Shown: positions 53,293-63,573, counted from the first letter of the stretch. The stretch: 64,000 bases of DNA from Chloroflexota bacterium (GCA_019873645.1 JAIOAX010000009.1:90493-154492); one strand, 5' to 3'. Program-made: numbers and translations. The notes: generated from the sequence alone by a model not told the origin.

Positions 53293-55074
53293 ATGTTCAA
53301 AAGCCATACGTGCGGCGAATTGCGCGCTGCGCATGTCGGTCAGGAAGTCACATTGGCCGGGTGGGTCAATCTGCGCCGCGAGTTCGGCGGCATTATCTTT
53401 ATCGTCCTGCGCGACCGCGAGGGCCTGACCCAGGTGGTCGTGGATGCTCAGACGGCACCGGCCGCGCGCGCTGTGGCGGCGGATGTGCGCAACGAGTACG
53501 TCATCCAGGTGCGTGGCCTGGTGCGCCCGCGTCCCGCCGATCAGGTGAACCCGGAATGGCCGACCGGCGCGATTGAGGTGGAAGCGCGCGAGGTCAACAT
53601 CCTCAATACCGCCCAAACGCCGCCGTTTTATATCTACGAGGAGTCCCCTGTTGATGAAGCGTTGCGCTTGCGTTACCGCTATCTCGACCTGCGCCGCAAA
53701 CGCATGCAACGCAATCTCATCCTGCGCCATAAGGTTGTGCGCTTCATCCGCGAGTATCTATCCGACCACGGCTTTATCGAGATCGAAACGCCGATGCTGT
53801 TCAAGTCCACGCCGGAGGGGGCACGCGACTATCTGGTTCCCAGTCGCATCCACCCCGGCAAGTTCTACGCGCTGCCGCAATCCCCCCAGCAGCTCAAGCA
53901 GTTGTTGATGGTGGCGGGCTTCGAGCGTTATTATCAAATCGCGCGTTGTTTCCGCGATGAGGATTTGCGCGGCGACCGGCAACCGGAGTTCACCCAGCTC
54001 GATCTGGAAATGTCCTTCGTGCACCGCGATGATGTGCTCGACATGGTTGAGGGCCTGTTCACGGCGCTGGTGCCGGCCGTCACGCCGGAGAAGCGCTTCC
54101 GCTCGCCTTTCCCACGGCTTACGTATGCCGAAGCCCTGGCGCGCTATGGAACCGACAAACCGGACTTGCGCTTTGGCATGGAACTGGTGGACCTGAGCAA
54201 CGCCCTGGCCGGAAGCGGCTTTGGCGTCTTTAGCAGCGCGTTGCAATCCGGTGGACAAATCAAGGCGATTGTCGCGCCGGGCTGCGCCGATTATACCCGC
54301 AGTCAACTCGATGAGCTGACCGAAATCGTCAAGGGGCAGGGGGCCAGGGGACTGGTGACGCTGGCGTTCCGCGCCGATGGCGTGAAAGGGCCGGCGGTCA
54401 AGTTCCTCACTGAAGAGGAATTGACGGCCATCGCTGCACATACCGGCGCGCAGACCGGCGACCTGGTCTGTATCGTCGCGGCTGCGCCGGCCGTAGTGGG
54501 GGCTTCGCTCTCGGCGCTGCGTCTGACTTTCCGCGACCGCTTATCGCTGGTTGACCCCAATCTGATGGCGTTCGGTTGGGTGCTCGATTTCCCCATGTTT
54601 GAGTGGAACGCCGAGGAGCAACGCTGGGACGCCGCCCATCATCCCTTCACCATGCCGCGCCCCAACACCTACGCGGCGATGATGGCCGATCCCGCCGCCG
54701 TCCTTTCCGATGCTTATGACCTGGTTTGCAACGGCTACGAGATGGCATCGGGCAGTATCCGCGTGCATGACCCGAAGATTCAGATGGATATTTTCCGTGT
54801 GCTGGGCTATCCAGAGGACGAAGCGCGCGCTAAATTCGGGCACATGATGGAGGCCTTCTCTTACGGCGCGCCGCCCCACGGCGGCATGGCGCCCGGCATT
54901 GATCGCCTGGTGATGCTGCTGGCCGGCGAAGCCAACATCCGGGAGGTGATCGCTTTCCCCAAGACGGCACAGGCCACCGATTTGATGGCCGATGCGCCGT
55001 CGCCGGTTTCGGAGCGGCAGTTGAAGGAGTTGCACATTCGTTTGACAATCCCTGGAGGTGGTGGTAATCTCTAA
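53293..55074 (+). CDS. aspS: Aspartyl-tRNA synthetase
   Basis: A 593-residue class II synthetase of the bacterial AspS type, charging tRNA-Asp with aspartate. Residues 1-110 are the anticodon-binding OB fold ([24 protein letters not shown]). The catalytic core shows motif 1 ([11 protein letters not shown]), the [13 protein letters not shown] and [20 protein letters not shown] region of motif 2, and motif 3 [13 protein letters not shown]. The bacterial GAD insertion (about 285-425) is present, so the protein is full length. GAAGGAGG precedes the ATG. The cognate tRNA-Asp gene lies at 10755. Confidence 0.98.
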   Translation: MFKSHTCGELRAAHVGQEVTLAGWVNLRREFGGIIFIVLRDREGLTQVVVDAQTAPAARAVAADVRNEYVIQVRGLVRPRPADQVNPEWPTGAIEVEAREVNILNTAQTPPFYIYEESPVDEALRLRYRYLDLRRKRMQRNLILRHKVVRFIREYLSDHGFIEIETPMLFKSTPEGARDYLVPSRIHPGKFYALPQSPQQLKQLLMVAGFERYYQIARCFRDEDLRGDRQPEFTQLDLEMSFVHRDDVLDMVEGLFTALVPAVTPEKRFRSPFPRLTYAEALARYGTDKPDLRFGMELVDLSNALAGSGFGVFSSALQSGGQIKAIVAPGCADYTRSQLDELTEIVKGQGARGLVTLAFRADGVKGPAVKFLTEEELTAIAAHTGAQTGDLVCIVAAAPAVVGASLSALRLTFRDRLSLVDPNLMAFGWVLDFPMFEWNAEEQRWDAAHHPFTMPRPNTYAAMMADPAAVLSDAYDLVCNGYEMASGSIRVHDPKIQMDIFRVLGYPEDEARAKFGHMMEAFSYGAPPHGGMAPGIDRLVMLLAGEANIREVIAFPKTAQATDLMADAPSPVSERQLKELHIRLTIPGGGGNL

Positions 55075-55117
55075 AAAAGCGTTGGCGGGATCACCTGACG
55101 GAAGGAGCGGCGTAACG

Positions 55118-55480
55118 ATGCACTGGATCACCTCATTAGCCTGTCTTGGTGTGTGTCTGTGGATGGCAGTCGGTCGCTCTCTGGAAAGCGGCACCTGGGA
55201 AGGTTACGTGATCTTCGGGCGCGGCAGCAGCAGCTTCAACCCTTGTGGCTCACGCGAGACCTGGTGGGTGAAAAGCAAGGGCTTCAGCAAGGTCGCCGAG
55301 AAGCTCCAGGCAGATTACGAACGGATCGCGCAGAAACCTTACGAGCCGGTCTATGCGCGCCTGCGCGGCGAAGTCAGCCGCAAGGGGCAGTATGGACGGC
55401 TTGGCTCGTATCAGCGGGTGCTCTATGTCGAAGAGGTGCTCGAAATCCGCTCCAAGAGGGATGACGACTGCGCGTCATGA
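55118..55480 (+). CDS. Small secreted protein of unknown function
   Basis: A 120-residue protein starting at ATG 55118, behind GGAAGGAG at about 10 bases. The N-terminus (MHWITSLACLGVCLWMAVG) looks like a short signal peptide or anchor. The rest has FNPCGSRETWWVKSKGF, LQADYERIAQKPYEPVYARLRGEVSRKGQYG and YQRVLYVEEVLEIR. The GSRExWWV ... YxPVYxRxxG ... VLEI order is like NlpE/META-type small beta-barrels in envelope lipoproteins. The frame is open 20 codons further upstream, but that part overlaps aspS. Function not known. Confidence 0.6.
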   Translation: MHWITSLACLGVCLWMAVGRSLESGTWEGYVIFGRGSSSFNPCGSRETWWVKSKGFSKVAEKLQADYERIAQKPYEPVYARLRGEVSRKGQYGRLGSYQRVLYVEEVLEIRSKRDDDCAS

Positions 55481-55487
55481 TGCAGAT

Positions 55488-55526
55488 GCCACCCTGGCGC
55501 AGGTTGGCAATCTGCGCCAGGGTGGC
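55488..55526. terminator. Strong bidirectional hairpin between convergent genes
   Basis: GCCACCCTGGCGCAG and CTGCGCCAGGGTGGC form a perfect 15-bp stem with a 9-base loop, between the small secreted protein and the subtilisin-like gene. No T-run. Confidence 0.7.
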
Positions 55527-55542
55527 TGACAGGTTGCAAAGC

Positions 55543-58290
55543 TCACCGCTCCACAAGCACCAGCGGCAGATACAGGAAGGTGTATCCCCCCACGATAAGG
55601 GTTTGCTGCGCCACCGTGTAGCTACAGGCATTTTCTACCGTCATAATGACGGTATACGGCAGGGCAATCGTCGTCGCCGGGAAGGTGTGGGTGACGACCG
55701 CGCCCGTCCCCAATGTGCTCCCATCCCCAAAATTCCACGTGTAGTAGAGCGGCGGTGTGCCTGAAGCCACCGTCCCCGTCAATGTAACCGTTGCCCCGGC
55801 GCCGGGCGACGCAGGCGTGTAGGCAAAGGACGCCTCGGCAACCGGGACACAGTCCGGCATCAGGGCCGCCGTCGTCACATCGCTACAGGCCGATACGCCG
55901 CTGCCCCAAACGGTCACCCGCGCCGTATCGGTCATGCCCGTGAATACGTCCACGGGAACCGTCACTTTAACGGTAACGGGGATGGTTGTGTGTGGCGCGA
56001 GGGTGGCTTGCCCGGGCGTCAACGTCGTCGGCCACGTCGCGCCGGAGATGGTCAGGCTGTAGCTGTCTGCGAGGGCGCCGGTGTTGGTAAGGACGAGCCT
56101 GTGGACGACCGTTTGTCCGCCTGCGCCGTTGGCCTGCGCCTGCGGCGGCCAGAGCTGCACGCCGTATAGAGCTTGCGCGGTGGTGGTCAACCGCACCGTT
56201 GTGGAGATGATGGCGTTGGTTTGGGATGTCACCGTCAGCGTCGTTGGGGCCGATGTTCCCGGCGGCGCGTCGGCGGGCACGGTCACCGTCACCGGCAGGG
56301 GGACGCTTGCGCCGGCCGCCAGATCGCCGGTGGTCGCCGCGCCGCTCACCGGCCAGACCGAGGCGGCCTGAACCATAAAGGCATCGGTGCAGTTGCCGGC
56401 GTTCGTCACCCACAAAGTTGTCCCCGCCGCGGCCCCCGGCGCAGCCAGCAGTTCATTCGCGGTCACATACGCCGTCACGCCGTACACCGGATCGGCGGTG
56501 GTGCGCAGGGTGGCCTGCGCGCTGCGTGTGGGATCGCCGGCCGAGGTGGCCTTCAGCGTGAGGTTATCCGCCATGCCACACGACGCCGTCACCGGCAGCG
56601 TCACCATCACGGGCAGCGTTGCGGCTTCCCCGGCAGCCAGGGGGCCGATAACTTTCGGCGCGGTTGTCGGCCAGTGCGCACCCGTCAAGGTGATGTTGAA
56701 GCTATCTATGACCACGCCGGTGTTGGTGATGCGCAACGTGACGCTCAACGTTTGACCCGGCGCGCCGTGTTGGGCGATCCACGTCGGCGCGAGCGCGACC
56801 CCGTAGATGATGGGACCCGGCGTCGCCGCTACTGCCGCCTGGATGTCCAGCCGTCCATAACCGTAGGTGTTGTTCGGCCAGCCGGTGCTGCTGCACGCGC
56901 TTGAGGCGATATGGACGGCGCTGGCGTTTAACAATTGCTCCGTTGTGGCAAGCTGATTTTTCATCCAGGGGGCCGCCGACCACAGCAGCGCCACCGCGCC
57001 GGCAACGTGCGGCGCGGCCATCGAGGTGCCGGTTTTGTAGCCATAGCCGCCGCCCGGCACGCACGAACGGACGCTGGTGCCCGGCGCGACAATGTCGGGT
57101 TTGCGGCGATTGCTGCCGTCCACCGTCACGGGGCCGCGACTGCTTAACGAGGCGATGGTATCCGTTCCCGTTTGCAGCGCGCCGACGGTGTACGCCGCCG
57201 CGTAGATCGCCGGTGGCTCGTTGACCGTCGAGCAATTCGGGCCATAGTTGCCTGCCGAAACGACCGTCATGATGCCGGCGGCGCGTTGCGCTGCCACGGC
57301 AGCCTGTAATGTGGCCCACGCGCACCCCTCAGAAGTCGGGCAGGTCCACGAGTTGTTGGTCACATCGGGGGCTTTATCGGGATCGCCCTGCGCGGGCGTG
57401 CCACCCACAGGATAGGGGGCGAGGAAGAACTCGAAACATTCCAGATACGTTGCCGGCGTGCCATAACCGACATTCATATTGCGGCAACCGATCCACTGCG
57501 CGCCGGGGGCCATTCCGATCCGGTTTGTCCCGCCGTCATCGCCGACGACGGTGCCCATTGTGTGGGTGCCGTGGCCGTAATCGTCGCACGGTACGGGGGA
57601 ATCGGCGCCGCAGGTTCCCCCGTCGCTGTGGATGGCGTCATGCCAGTTGTAGTCGTGGTTGACGGTCGTGCCATTCCAGCCGCGATAGTGGGGTTTGAGC
57701 GCGGGATGGGTCCAGTCATAGCCGGTATCCTGTCCGCCGACGACGATCCCCTGCCCGGTGAAGCCCAGCGCCCACACCTCCGGCGCGTGCACGTAGGCGA
57801 TGTTCGGCTCGATGCCGGTGGGTGCGGATACGGACGTCAGCAACACGTCCAGGGGACGCGCGGGTTGCGGCAGGGGATTCTGGATGCGCGGGTTGCCCTC
57901 GATGCGCGCTACGTCGGGCCGCGCCGCCAGGGCGTAGACGAGGTCGGTGTCACCCTTGACCCAGATCAGGTTGACGATGTAGTAGGCACGATGGGGCACG
58001 CCGCGCGCTTTGAGCCAGGCCAGCAGTGGCGCCTGCGAGGTCTGTGCGGTGCGCCATAGCTGTGCGTAGACGTAGCGGCCCTTTTCGGCCTTCGTTGGCA
58101 GCCGCGCCGCGCCGCTGAGGTCGGCCTGTGGCTTCAGCACGACGAGGAATTCGGCTTCCGCGCCGTTGGCGGTATGCTCCAGCACCCAGGGTGCGATTTT
58201 TTCCGGCGCAGCACGCGCCGCCGTCATCAGTGCGTCGGTGATGCCGAGCAAGAGTACGACAAACAAAACGATAGGGTAAAAGCGTCTCAA
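55543..58290 (-). CDS. Secreted subtilisin-like serine protease (S8) with repeated beta domains
   Basis: A 915-residue exported protease. The signal peptide is LRRFYPIVLFVVLLLGITDALMTAARAA. An inhibitor-like propeptide (to about 145) is followed by the S8 domain: Asp in GGQDTGYDWTHP, His in DYGHGTHTMGT, oxyanion Asn in TNNSW, Ser in GTSMAAPHVAG. Three similar beta domains follow (LRITNTGVVIDSFNITLTGAHWP, LWVTNAGNCTDAFMV, LVLTNTGALADSYSLTISGATWP), then a PKD domain (LYYTWNFGDGS) and the tail FLYLPLVLVER. I chose the TTG at 58290, eight bases after the upstream stop; another TTG at 58350 would overlap that gene. Neither has a good binding site. Likely cotranscribed with the M14 gene. Confidence 0.87.
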   Translation of the reverse strand: MRRFYPIVLFVVLLLGITDALMTAARAAPEKIAPWVLEHTANGAEAEFLVVLKPQADLSGAARLPTKAEKGRYVYAQLWRTAQTSQAPLLAWLKARGVPHRAYYIVNLIWVKGDTDLVYALAARPDVARIEGNPRIQNPLPQPARPLDVLLTSVSAPTGIEPNIAYVHAPEVWALGFTGQGIVVGGQDTGYDWTHPALKPHYRGWNGTTVNHDYNWHDAIHSDGGTCGADSPVPCDDYGHGTHTMGTVVGDDGGTNRIGMAPGAQWIGCRNMNVGYGTPATYLECFEFFLAPYPVGGTPAQGDPDKAPDVTNNSWTCPTSEGCAWATLQAAVAAQRAAGIMTVVSAGNYGPNCSTVNEPPAIYAAAYTVGALQTGTDTIASLSSRGPVTVDGSNRRKPDIVAPGTSVRSCVPGGGYGYKTGTSMAAPHVAGAVALLWSAAPWMKNQLATTEQLLNASAVHIASSACSSTGWPNNTYGYGRLDIQAAVAATPGPIIYGVALAPTWIAQHGAPGQTLSVTLRITNTGVVIDSFNITLTGAHWPTTAPKVIGPLAAGEAATLPVMVTLPVTASCGMADNLTLKATSAGDPTRSAQATLRTTADPVYGVTAYVTANELLAAPGAAAGTTLWVTNAGNCTDAFMVQAASVWPVSGAATTGDLAAGASVPLPVTVTVPADAPPGTSAPTTLTVTSQTNAIISTTVRLTTTAQALYGVQLWPPQAQANGAGGQTVVHRLVLTNTGALADSYSLTISGATWPTTLTPGQATLAPHTTIPVTVKVTVPVDVFTGMTDTARVTVWGSGVSACSDVTTAALMPDCVPVAEASFAYTPASPGAGATVTLTGTVASGTPPLYYTWNFGDGSTLGTGAVVTHTFPATTIALPYTVIMTVENACSYTVAQQTLIVGGYTFLYLPLVLVER

Positions 58291-58297
58291 GGTTTTT

Positions 58298-61200
58298 TTA
58301 CCGGTTGCGCAGGACCAGCGGCAGGTAGATGCGGGTGGGGTGCTCCTCAAGGGTTGTCGTCAGCAGCGCCTGTGCCTGTACCGAAGGCGATTCCACGACG
58401 GTGGCAGTCACGGTCAAGGTGAGGGGGGCCGCCAGCAGGGCCGTGCCGGATGCGGGGATGCTCACCGTGACCGTCAGCGGCGCCGCGCCGCCTGCGGGCA
58501 GGGTCAGTTGTGTGGGAGCAAGCTGCACCGGCCAGACGCTTGCCGAGGTTGCCAGGGCAACCGTCGCGGACACTGCGCTGGTATTGGTCACGGTCAGGTG
58601 ATGCGCCACCGTCTCGCCGGGGCGGCCGCTCTGTACGGATACGGCCGGGGATAGGGTCAAAGCGTAATGAGGAGGATGGGCTACTCCGACCGTCCATGTG
58701 AGTTCCGCCGGTGCCGTCAGCCCGGGCCAGAACGCCGTCACGTGGCCGTCAAGGGCATCCAGGACCGTATCTTCAGGGATGGCGACCGTCCAGGCGAAAG
58801 TCTGTGCGGCCTCGGAAGCCAGCGCCAGATCGCGCCAAAGCACCGTCCCAGGCGCCGTATCTGTTGCTGCCGGTGTGAGGTTAAGGAGGGTGACGGAGAC
58901 AGGCAGCGTCAGCGTCAAGACGCCGTCGGTCATCGGCAGCAGGCTGTCGTTGAGCAGGGTCAGGGTGAAGGCGACCGTCGCACCCGGAAGTATGGGCGTG
59001 GGCTGTGGCGTCAAGGTGAGTTCCAGGCGCGCCGGAGGCTGCGTGATGCCCAGCCAGGCCAGCCCCCGCTGCAAAATGGCTGCGCGGTGCGCGCTCTCGG
59101 CGACGCCTTCGACGCCGAACGCGAGGTAGATGAGACGGCGTGTTCCGTCGTCCACCGCCAGGCCCGCCGCGCCGGTGGTGCAGGTGAACACGGGCGTCGC
59201 GGCTGCGTCGTAAGGCGCGATTACGTCCGGCCGGGTCTGGTTGTTTGCGCCGCTGCCACCGGCAAGCGTCGCCGTGATGCCGGTGTAGAAGGACAGGCCC
59301 ACGGTTTCGGTCACGCCGGCGTTGTCCTGGATAAAGGTGGCGTGCAGGACGTCGCGGAAGAAGGCGCCGTTGTCGTTCTTGATATCCACGCCGATATTTT
59401 GTCCGGTCACGAAGAGCCGTCCGCCGCCGTTGAGATAGGACAGCAGGGTTGTTTGTTCAGCGCGCGTCAGGCTGTTGACGGCATCGTCGCCGGTAAACCA
59501 CAGCGCGGCCCGGTAAGGCGCCAGAAGTTGCGCCGTCGGCGAGCTTTGTGTCGCTACCGTCCATTGGGCGTAGGGAATCCCCAAAGCGTCCAGAGCGGTC
59601 AGGAAGTAAGGTTCGTAGGCGGCGCCGGCGTCGTCATCCACGACCAGCAGCGCGGGTTTAGGGGGCAGACGGAAGGTGTGCGTCACCCACGTTCCTGCGG
59701 TTATGGTGATCGGGTAAGTACGCGGCCAATGGCCTTCCGCCGTCGTCGTGAATGTGTAGACGTCCACCGGCAGTTCCAGGGTCAGCGTCGGCGCGGCCGT
59801 CCAGGTCAACCCGAATTTCTCCAGGGCCACGGTCGCCGTCAGCGGTTGCGCCGAGCCGATTTCGGCCACGCGTATGGTCAACGTCCCCCACGGCCGGCGC
59901 GTCAGCACAAAGTTCTGGGTCACGGTCTGCCCGATGGCCGTGGCGACGTTTGCCGCGCCGTCCATATATCCCAACAGCGAAGCCGTCACCGTGTATGTGC
60001 CGGCCGGGACAATCAAGGTGTATTGTCCGGCGGCATCGGTCCGGGTGGTGTAGCGCGCTACGCCGTCAGCGGCCACAATCTGGACGCCGGATAGAGGCGC
60101 CGCCGTTTCCGCCGCAACGACCGCGCCGGTGAGGGTGCTGGCATCGCCCAGGTAGACGAAGGCGGCGGAAAGCGGTCCCCAGAAGCCGTTGGCATCCTGC
60201 CCGCGCACGTAAAGCAGGTGGCGCCCGCGCGGCATGCCGGTGGTGTCTATCTGACCTTGCACGGCCTCTGCGGTCTCGTCAAAGGCGCCATCGGCTGCGG
60301 CCAGGGGTACAGGCGTCCCGCCATCCCAGGGGGGCGTCCCCAGGTAAGCCTCGGCGGCGACGATTTTCTGCCCGGTGTTCTTGCTGTCGGCGTCATTGAG
60401 CGTGGCCTGCACGGCGACGGGCTGTCCGATCAGTACGGTATCCGGCGTCGCCGTAACGTTGCTGACGTGGGGGCCGAAGGCGGTGATATAGGGCGTCCGC
60501 GCGACTTTGGCCGCATAGAGCAACGCCGCGATGTTGGGCTGGATCAAGGTGTCATAGCGCGCGCAGGGAGGATAAAACTCGTCGCTCTCGGTGCCGATCT
60601 CGAAGGTGTAGGCGGCGATGCCCAGTTCGCCATACGCCCAATCGTCGGTTGCGCCGCTGGTGGGGTAGAGGTTGCTGGACTGCTGTGGTGTGTAGCCGTT
60701 GAAAGACGCCATCCGCCGGCCGAGCATTTGCAATTGGGCGGCGTTGGGCGCGGGGTTGTAGGTATCGCCCCAGGGCCAGAGCACCAGGTTGCTGTAGCTG
60801 TGCAGGGTGATGAACACGCCGGTCGTGTTATCCGGCGCGGGGTCGCTATCGTTGGAGCCACGCTGGTCGGGAAACAGGGTCGCCACAAAGCTCTGGACCC
60901 GCATGGTTTCGTTCTCGGAGGCCGCCGACGGGCCGCGGTAGGTCTCGGCGCACGGGTCGGTGCTGGCGCCGGGGCCGCCCCAGTGGAAGCTGGAGTTGCG
61001 GTTGAGGTCCACGCCGTAGGCCGTGGGGCTGCACGATCCGTAGGGATGGGTGTTTTTGCGCCAGTAGGCCCAGGGTTGGCCCGGCTCGTTTTTCACATGG
61101 CCGTCGGGATTGGCGCTGGTGAGGATGTAGATGCTGTGCTCATCCAGCAACCACGTCACATCGGGATTCACGCCGTAGTTTTCCAGCAGGTATTGCATGA

Positions 61201-61726
61201 AGACCAGCGCCGTCTCCGGCGTGATCAGCTCGCGGCCATGAATGTTTGCCATCAGGAAGAAAACCGGCTTGTTGTTCGTTCCGGTTGCTTCATTGGTCAC
61301 ACGCATCACCCGCAGGGGACGATTCTCATAGCTCTGGCCGATGGTGAGCAGTTGGGTGAGGCCGGGATAGTCGGCCGCCCACTGATCAAGTTGGGCGTAG
61401 ATTTCCGCTACGGTGCGGTAGCAGGGGAAGCCGGGAATTGTCTCCGGGTGTGGGGACAAGGTGGATACTGTCTGGAATTCAACACCGGCGGCAGTCAGGC
61501 GCGTCGCCTCCGCCGCCGAGATGTAGGCGACCACGTAGCCGGAATCGGGGTGTTGTGGGTCGCGGTGCACTTCCCAGATGTCCAGGGTGGCCAGCGCCGC
61601 CAGTTCATCGGCCGAGGCAAAGGGGATGTGCACGATGCGCGGGTCGTCCGGGCCACTTGCGGCTACGGCTAAGGGCGTCATTAAGAGCGCCGCCATGACG
61701 ATAAGAGAAAGCCACCATTGACGCAT
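58298..61726 (-). CDS. Secreted M14 carboxypeptidase with accessory beta domains and LPLVLRN tail
   Basis: A 1142-residue exported zinc peptidase with signal peptide (WWLSLIVMAALLMTPLAVAAS). The M14 domain spans about 110-410: HxxE zinc motif in ANIHGRELITPE, substrate Arg region in DLNRNSSFHW, third ligand His in FITLHSYSNL and catalytic Glu in YTFEIGTESDEF. Then come a carboxypeptidase-regulatory-like domain (LTGAVVAAETAAPLSGVQIVA), a ThuA/GATase-like segment (KPALLVVDDDAGAAYEPYF, ALWFTGDDAV, GGGRLFVTGQNIG), two COG1470-like beta domains, and the tail RIYLPLVLRNR. The ATG at 61726 has GGAGG seven bases upstream. It would trim peptides produced by the neighbouring S8 protease. Confidence 0.9.
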   Translation of the reverse strand: MRQWWLSLIVMAALLMTPLAVAASGPDDPRIVHIPFASADELAALATLDIWEVHRDPQHPDSGYVVAYISAAEATRLTAAGVEFQTVSTLSPHPETIPGFPCYRTVAEIYAQLDQWAADYPGLTQLLTIGQSYENRPLRVMRVTNEATGTNNKPVFFLMANIHGRELITPETALVFMQYLLENYGVNPDVTWLLDEHSIYILTSANPDGHVKNEPGQPWAYWRKNTHPYGSCSPTAYGVDLNRNSSFHWGGPGASTDPCAETYRGPSAASENETMRVQSFVATLFPDQRGSNDSDPAPDNTTGVFITLHSYSNLVLWPWGDTYNPAPNAAQLQMLGRRMASFNGYTPQQSSNLYPTSGATDDWAYGELGIAAYTFEIGTESDEFYPPCARYDTLIQPNIAALLYAAKVARTPYITAFGPHVSNVTATPDTVLIGQPVAVQATLNDADSKNTGQKIVAAEAYLGTPPWDGGTPVPLAAADGAFDETAEAVQGQIDTTGMPRGRHLLYVRGQDANGFWGPLSAAFVYLGDASTLTGAVVAAETAAPLSGVQIVAADGVARYTTRTDAAGQYTLIVPAGTYTVTASLLGYMDGAANVATAIGQTVTQNFVLTRRPWGTLTIRVAEIGSAQPLTATVALEKFGLTWTAAPTLTLELPVDVYTFTTTAEGHWPRTYPITITAGTWVTHTFRLPPKPALLVVDDDAGAAYEPYFLTALDALGIPYAQWTVATQSSPTAQLLAPYRAALWFTGDDAVNSLTRAEQTTLLSYLNGGGRLFVTGQNIGVDIKNDNGAFFRDVLHATFIQDNAGVTETVGLSFYTGITATLAGGSGANNQTRPDVIAPYDAAATPVFTCTTGAAGLAVDDGTRRLIYLAFGVEGVAESAHRAAILQRGLAWLGITQPPARLELTLTPQPTPILPGATVAFTLTLLNDSLLPMTDGVLTLTLPVSVTLLNLTPAATDTAPGTVLWRDLALASEAAQTFAWTVAIPEDTVLDALDGHVTAFWPGLTAPAELTWTVGVAHPPHYALTLSPAVSVQSGRPGETVAHHLTVTNTSAVSATVALATSASVWPVQLAPTQLTLPAGGAAPLTVTVSIPASGTALLAAPLTLTVTATVVESPSVQAQALLTTTLEEHPTRIYLPLVLRNR

Positions 61727-61764
61727 AGAATCCTCCACAAGGGAATTTTTACTATTCCGAAAAT

Positions 61765-61832
61765 ACCACAGAGGACACAGAGGACACAGAGAAAATCTAA
61801 AGATTCTCTGTGCTCTCTGCGTGCTCTGTGGT
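61765..61832. repeat. Long inverted repeat (accacagaggacacagag / ctctgtgctc..ctctgtggt)
   Basis: 29-base arms (61765-61793 and 61804-61832) with a few mismatches around a 10-base loop, each arm built of acacagagg-like repeats. It lies just upstream of the M14 gene. The rest of the 61727-61993 gap shows nothing I can name. Confidence 0.7.
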
Positions 61833-61993
61833 GAATGAGCTACCTGCGTATTTTCATGCTGGGTGGAGAGCGTAGCTCATGATGTCTGCTGAGCATTTGT
61901 CCTGACAGCCGACCGTGCGCTACGGCCATTGTACACGAATTCCATAGTTTGGAGAAACAGGCAGGGTACAGGCCCCTGCGACAGCACTATGGG

Positions 61994-62959
61994 TTAAGGG
62001 AAGTCGAGGGGGCTGCGCACGCCGAAGGGGCCGCGGTTAAGGACATGGGTATAGATCATGGTGGTTTTGACGTCTTTGTGACCCAGGAGTTCCTGGACGG
62101 TGCGGATATCCTGACCGGATTCAAGCAGATGAGTGGCAAAGGAGTGTCGGAACGTGTGGCAACTGGCCGGTTTGGCGATGCCGGTTTTCTGTACAGCGGC
62201 GCGCACGGCTTTTTGCAGACCGCTCTCGTCTATGTGGTGGCGGCGGGTGACGCCGGAGCGGGGATCAACGGAGAGGTTAGCTGCGGGAAAGACGTATTGC
62301 CAGCCCCATTCTTTGGCGGCATTGGGATATTTGCGTTCCAGGGCATAGGGCATGTAGACGGCGCCGTAGCCGGCGGCGAGGTCGCGTTCGTGGAGCGCTT
62401 TGACCTGTTGCAGGTGTTCCTGAAGCGGAGCGATGAGGCTTTCGGGCAGCATGGTCACGCGGTCCTTTTCGCCTTTGCCGTCACGGATGAGGATTTCGCG
62501 ACGGGCGAAGTCTATGTCTTTGACGCGCAGGCGCACACATTCCATCAGCCGCATACCGGTGCCGTAAAGCAGCTTGGCCATCAGTTGGTGAATGCCGGTC
62601 ATATTGGCAAGGATCAGCCGTACTTCTTCACGGGTGAGGACGACGGGGAGGTGTTGGGGTTTTTGGGCGTGTACGGGTTCGATGGGACCGAGGTCCTGGT
62701 GAAGGACTTCGCGGTAGAGGAACAGGAGGGCGGCCAGCGCTTGATTTTGGGTGGAGGCGGCGACGTTTTCTTTGACGGCCAGGTGGGTGAGAAAGGCGTT
62801 GATTTCCGCCGCGCCCATCTCGGCGGGATGGCGTTTGTTGTGGAAAAGGATGAAGCGACGGATCCAATCCACGTAAGCGTCTTCGGTGCGGATGGCGTAG
62901 TGTTTGAGGCGCAGCACGTCGCGTACCTGGTCAAGGAGTTTTGAGGATTGATCGGACAT
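61994..62959 (-). CDS. intI: Integron-type tyrosine recombinase (IntI-like integrase)
   Basis: A 321-residue tyrosine recombinase with an N-terminal core-binding domain and a C-terminal catalytic domain. The six active-site residues are Arg137 (GTGMRLMEC), Lys162 (DGKGEKD), His268 and Arg271 ([16 protein letters not shown]), His294 ([10 protein letters not shown]) and Tyr303 (TMIYTHV). Each lies nine positions before its counterpart in class 1 IntI1. Residues 206-225 ([20 protein letters not shown]) match the extra helix specific to integron integrases, which XerC/XerD lack. The SPLD C-terminus also fits. GGAGG precedes the ATG. Cassettes would be expected to the right, beyond its start. Confidence 0.92.
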   Translation of the reverse strand: MSDQSSKLLDQVRDVLRLKHYAIRTEDAYVDWIRRFILFHNKRHPAEMGAAEINAFLTHLAVKENVAASTQNQALAALLFLYREVLHQDLGPIEPVHAQKPQHLPVVLTREEVRLILANMTGIHQLMAKLLYGTGMRLMECVRLRVKDIDFARREILIRDGKGEKDRVTMLPESLIAPLQEHLQQVKALHERDLAAGYGAVYMPYALERKYPNAAKEWGWQYVFPAANLSVDPRSGVTRRHHIDESGLQKAVRAAVQKTGIAKPASCHTFRHSFATHLLESGQDIRTVQELLGHKDVKTTMIYTHVLNRGPFGVRSPLDFP

Positions 62960-62992
62960 AATGACCTCCGTTTGAAGAATGAGATTATAAGG

Positions 62993-63115
62993 GTTACGCA
63001 GTGCGCCATTTTCTGACAGGGATTGACAGGATTTTCAGGATTACAGAAGGCTTTGCAGGAGCTTTTTCATCCTGTCAATCTTGTCAATCCTATCCAAAGA
63101 AACGCACCGCGTAAC
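62993..63115. repeat. Long palindromic repeat bordering the integrase-side of the cassette-like gene
   Basis: A 123-bp imperfect palindrome with outer arms GTTACGC and GCGTAAC. Inside, gggattgacaggattttcagg pairs imperfectly with atcctgtcaatc. It is about 80% identical to the copy at 63574-63698. The arms run GTT...AAC, the reverse of the AAC...GTT order of classical attC sites. Confidence 0.8.
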
Positions 63116-63153
63116 GATTAGAGATTAGATTCAATATTTGTAGCGTTTCCATA

Positions 63154-63182
63154 TTGACTTGTGTGATTTGTGAGTATATAAT
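63154..63182 (+). promoter_or_regulatory. Promoter of the cassette-like gene
   Basis: TTGACT (63154-63159), a 17-base spacer and a perfect TATAAT (63177-63182), about 36 bases before the start codon. Confidence 0.8.
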
Positions 63183-63218
63183 AGTTTCTGTTGAAGAGCA
63201 ACCACGGATGACCTCGCC

Positions 63219-63566
63219 ATGCAAATACGTCTGACTCTGAAACCCGGGCAACCCGGCACCAAGCAACTGGTGGATAAATACGGCGACCGGTTGGTTTGTG
63301 TGCGGTACCGCTATGACGCAGCGCGCCAGAAACGTTACAAAACAGCAGAAATCATCGTTGAAGAGTCCTCCTGGATACCTCCGGATGCCGAGCCGGCCGG
63401 TGACGCCCTGGTGGAGCTTGTGATCGGCAAAACGGAGGGCGCATTACAACAGCGTGTGCGTGAGGCCGGGGGACGCTGGAATGGGGTGCGGGGCGTGTGG
63501 GAGTTGCGGTATGCGGATGTGGTGGCTTTGGGGTTGACCGGGCGGCTGGTGAAAGGGGGGATATAG
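63219..63566 (+). CDS. Small conserved protein in a cassette-like setting
   Basis: A 115-residue cytoplasmic protein beginning MQIRLTLKPGQPGTKQLVDKYGDRLVCVRYRYD. The first half looks like a basic beta-rich domain (RQKRYKTAEIIVEESSW). The second half, LVIGKTEGALQQRVREAGGRWNGVRGVWELRYADVVALGLTGRLV, has the GGRWN....VWEL pattern of a small fold seen in several DNA-associated proteins. I recall close relatives next to integrases, but no function is known. It has its own promoter and lies between two copies of the same palindromic repeat, like a mobile cassette. Confidence 0.72.
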   Translation: MQIRLTLKPGQPGTKQLVDKYGDRLVCVRYRYDAARQKRYKTAEIIVEESSWIPPDAEPAGDALVELVIGKTEGALQQRVREAGGRWNGVRGVWELRYADVVALGLTGRLVKGGI

Positions 63567-63573
63567 CACAGGC

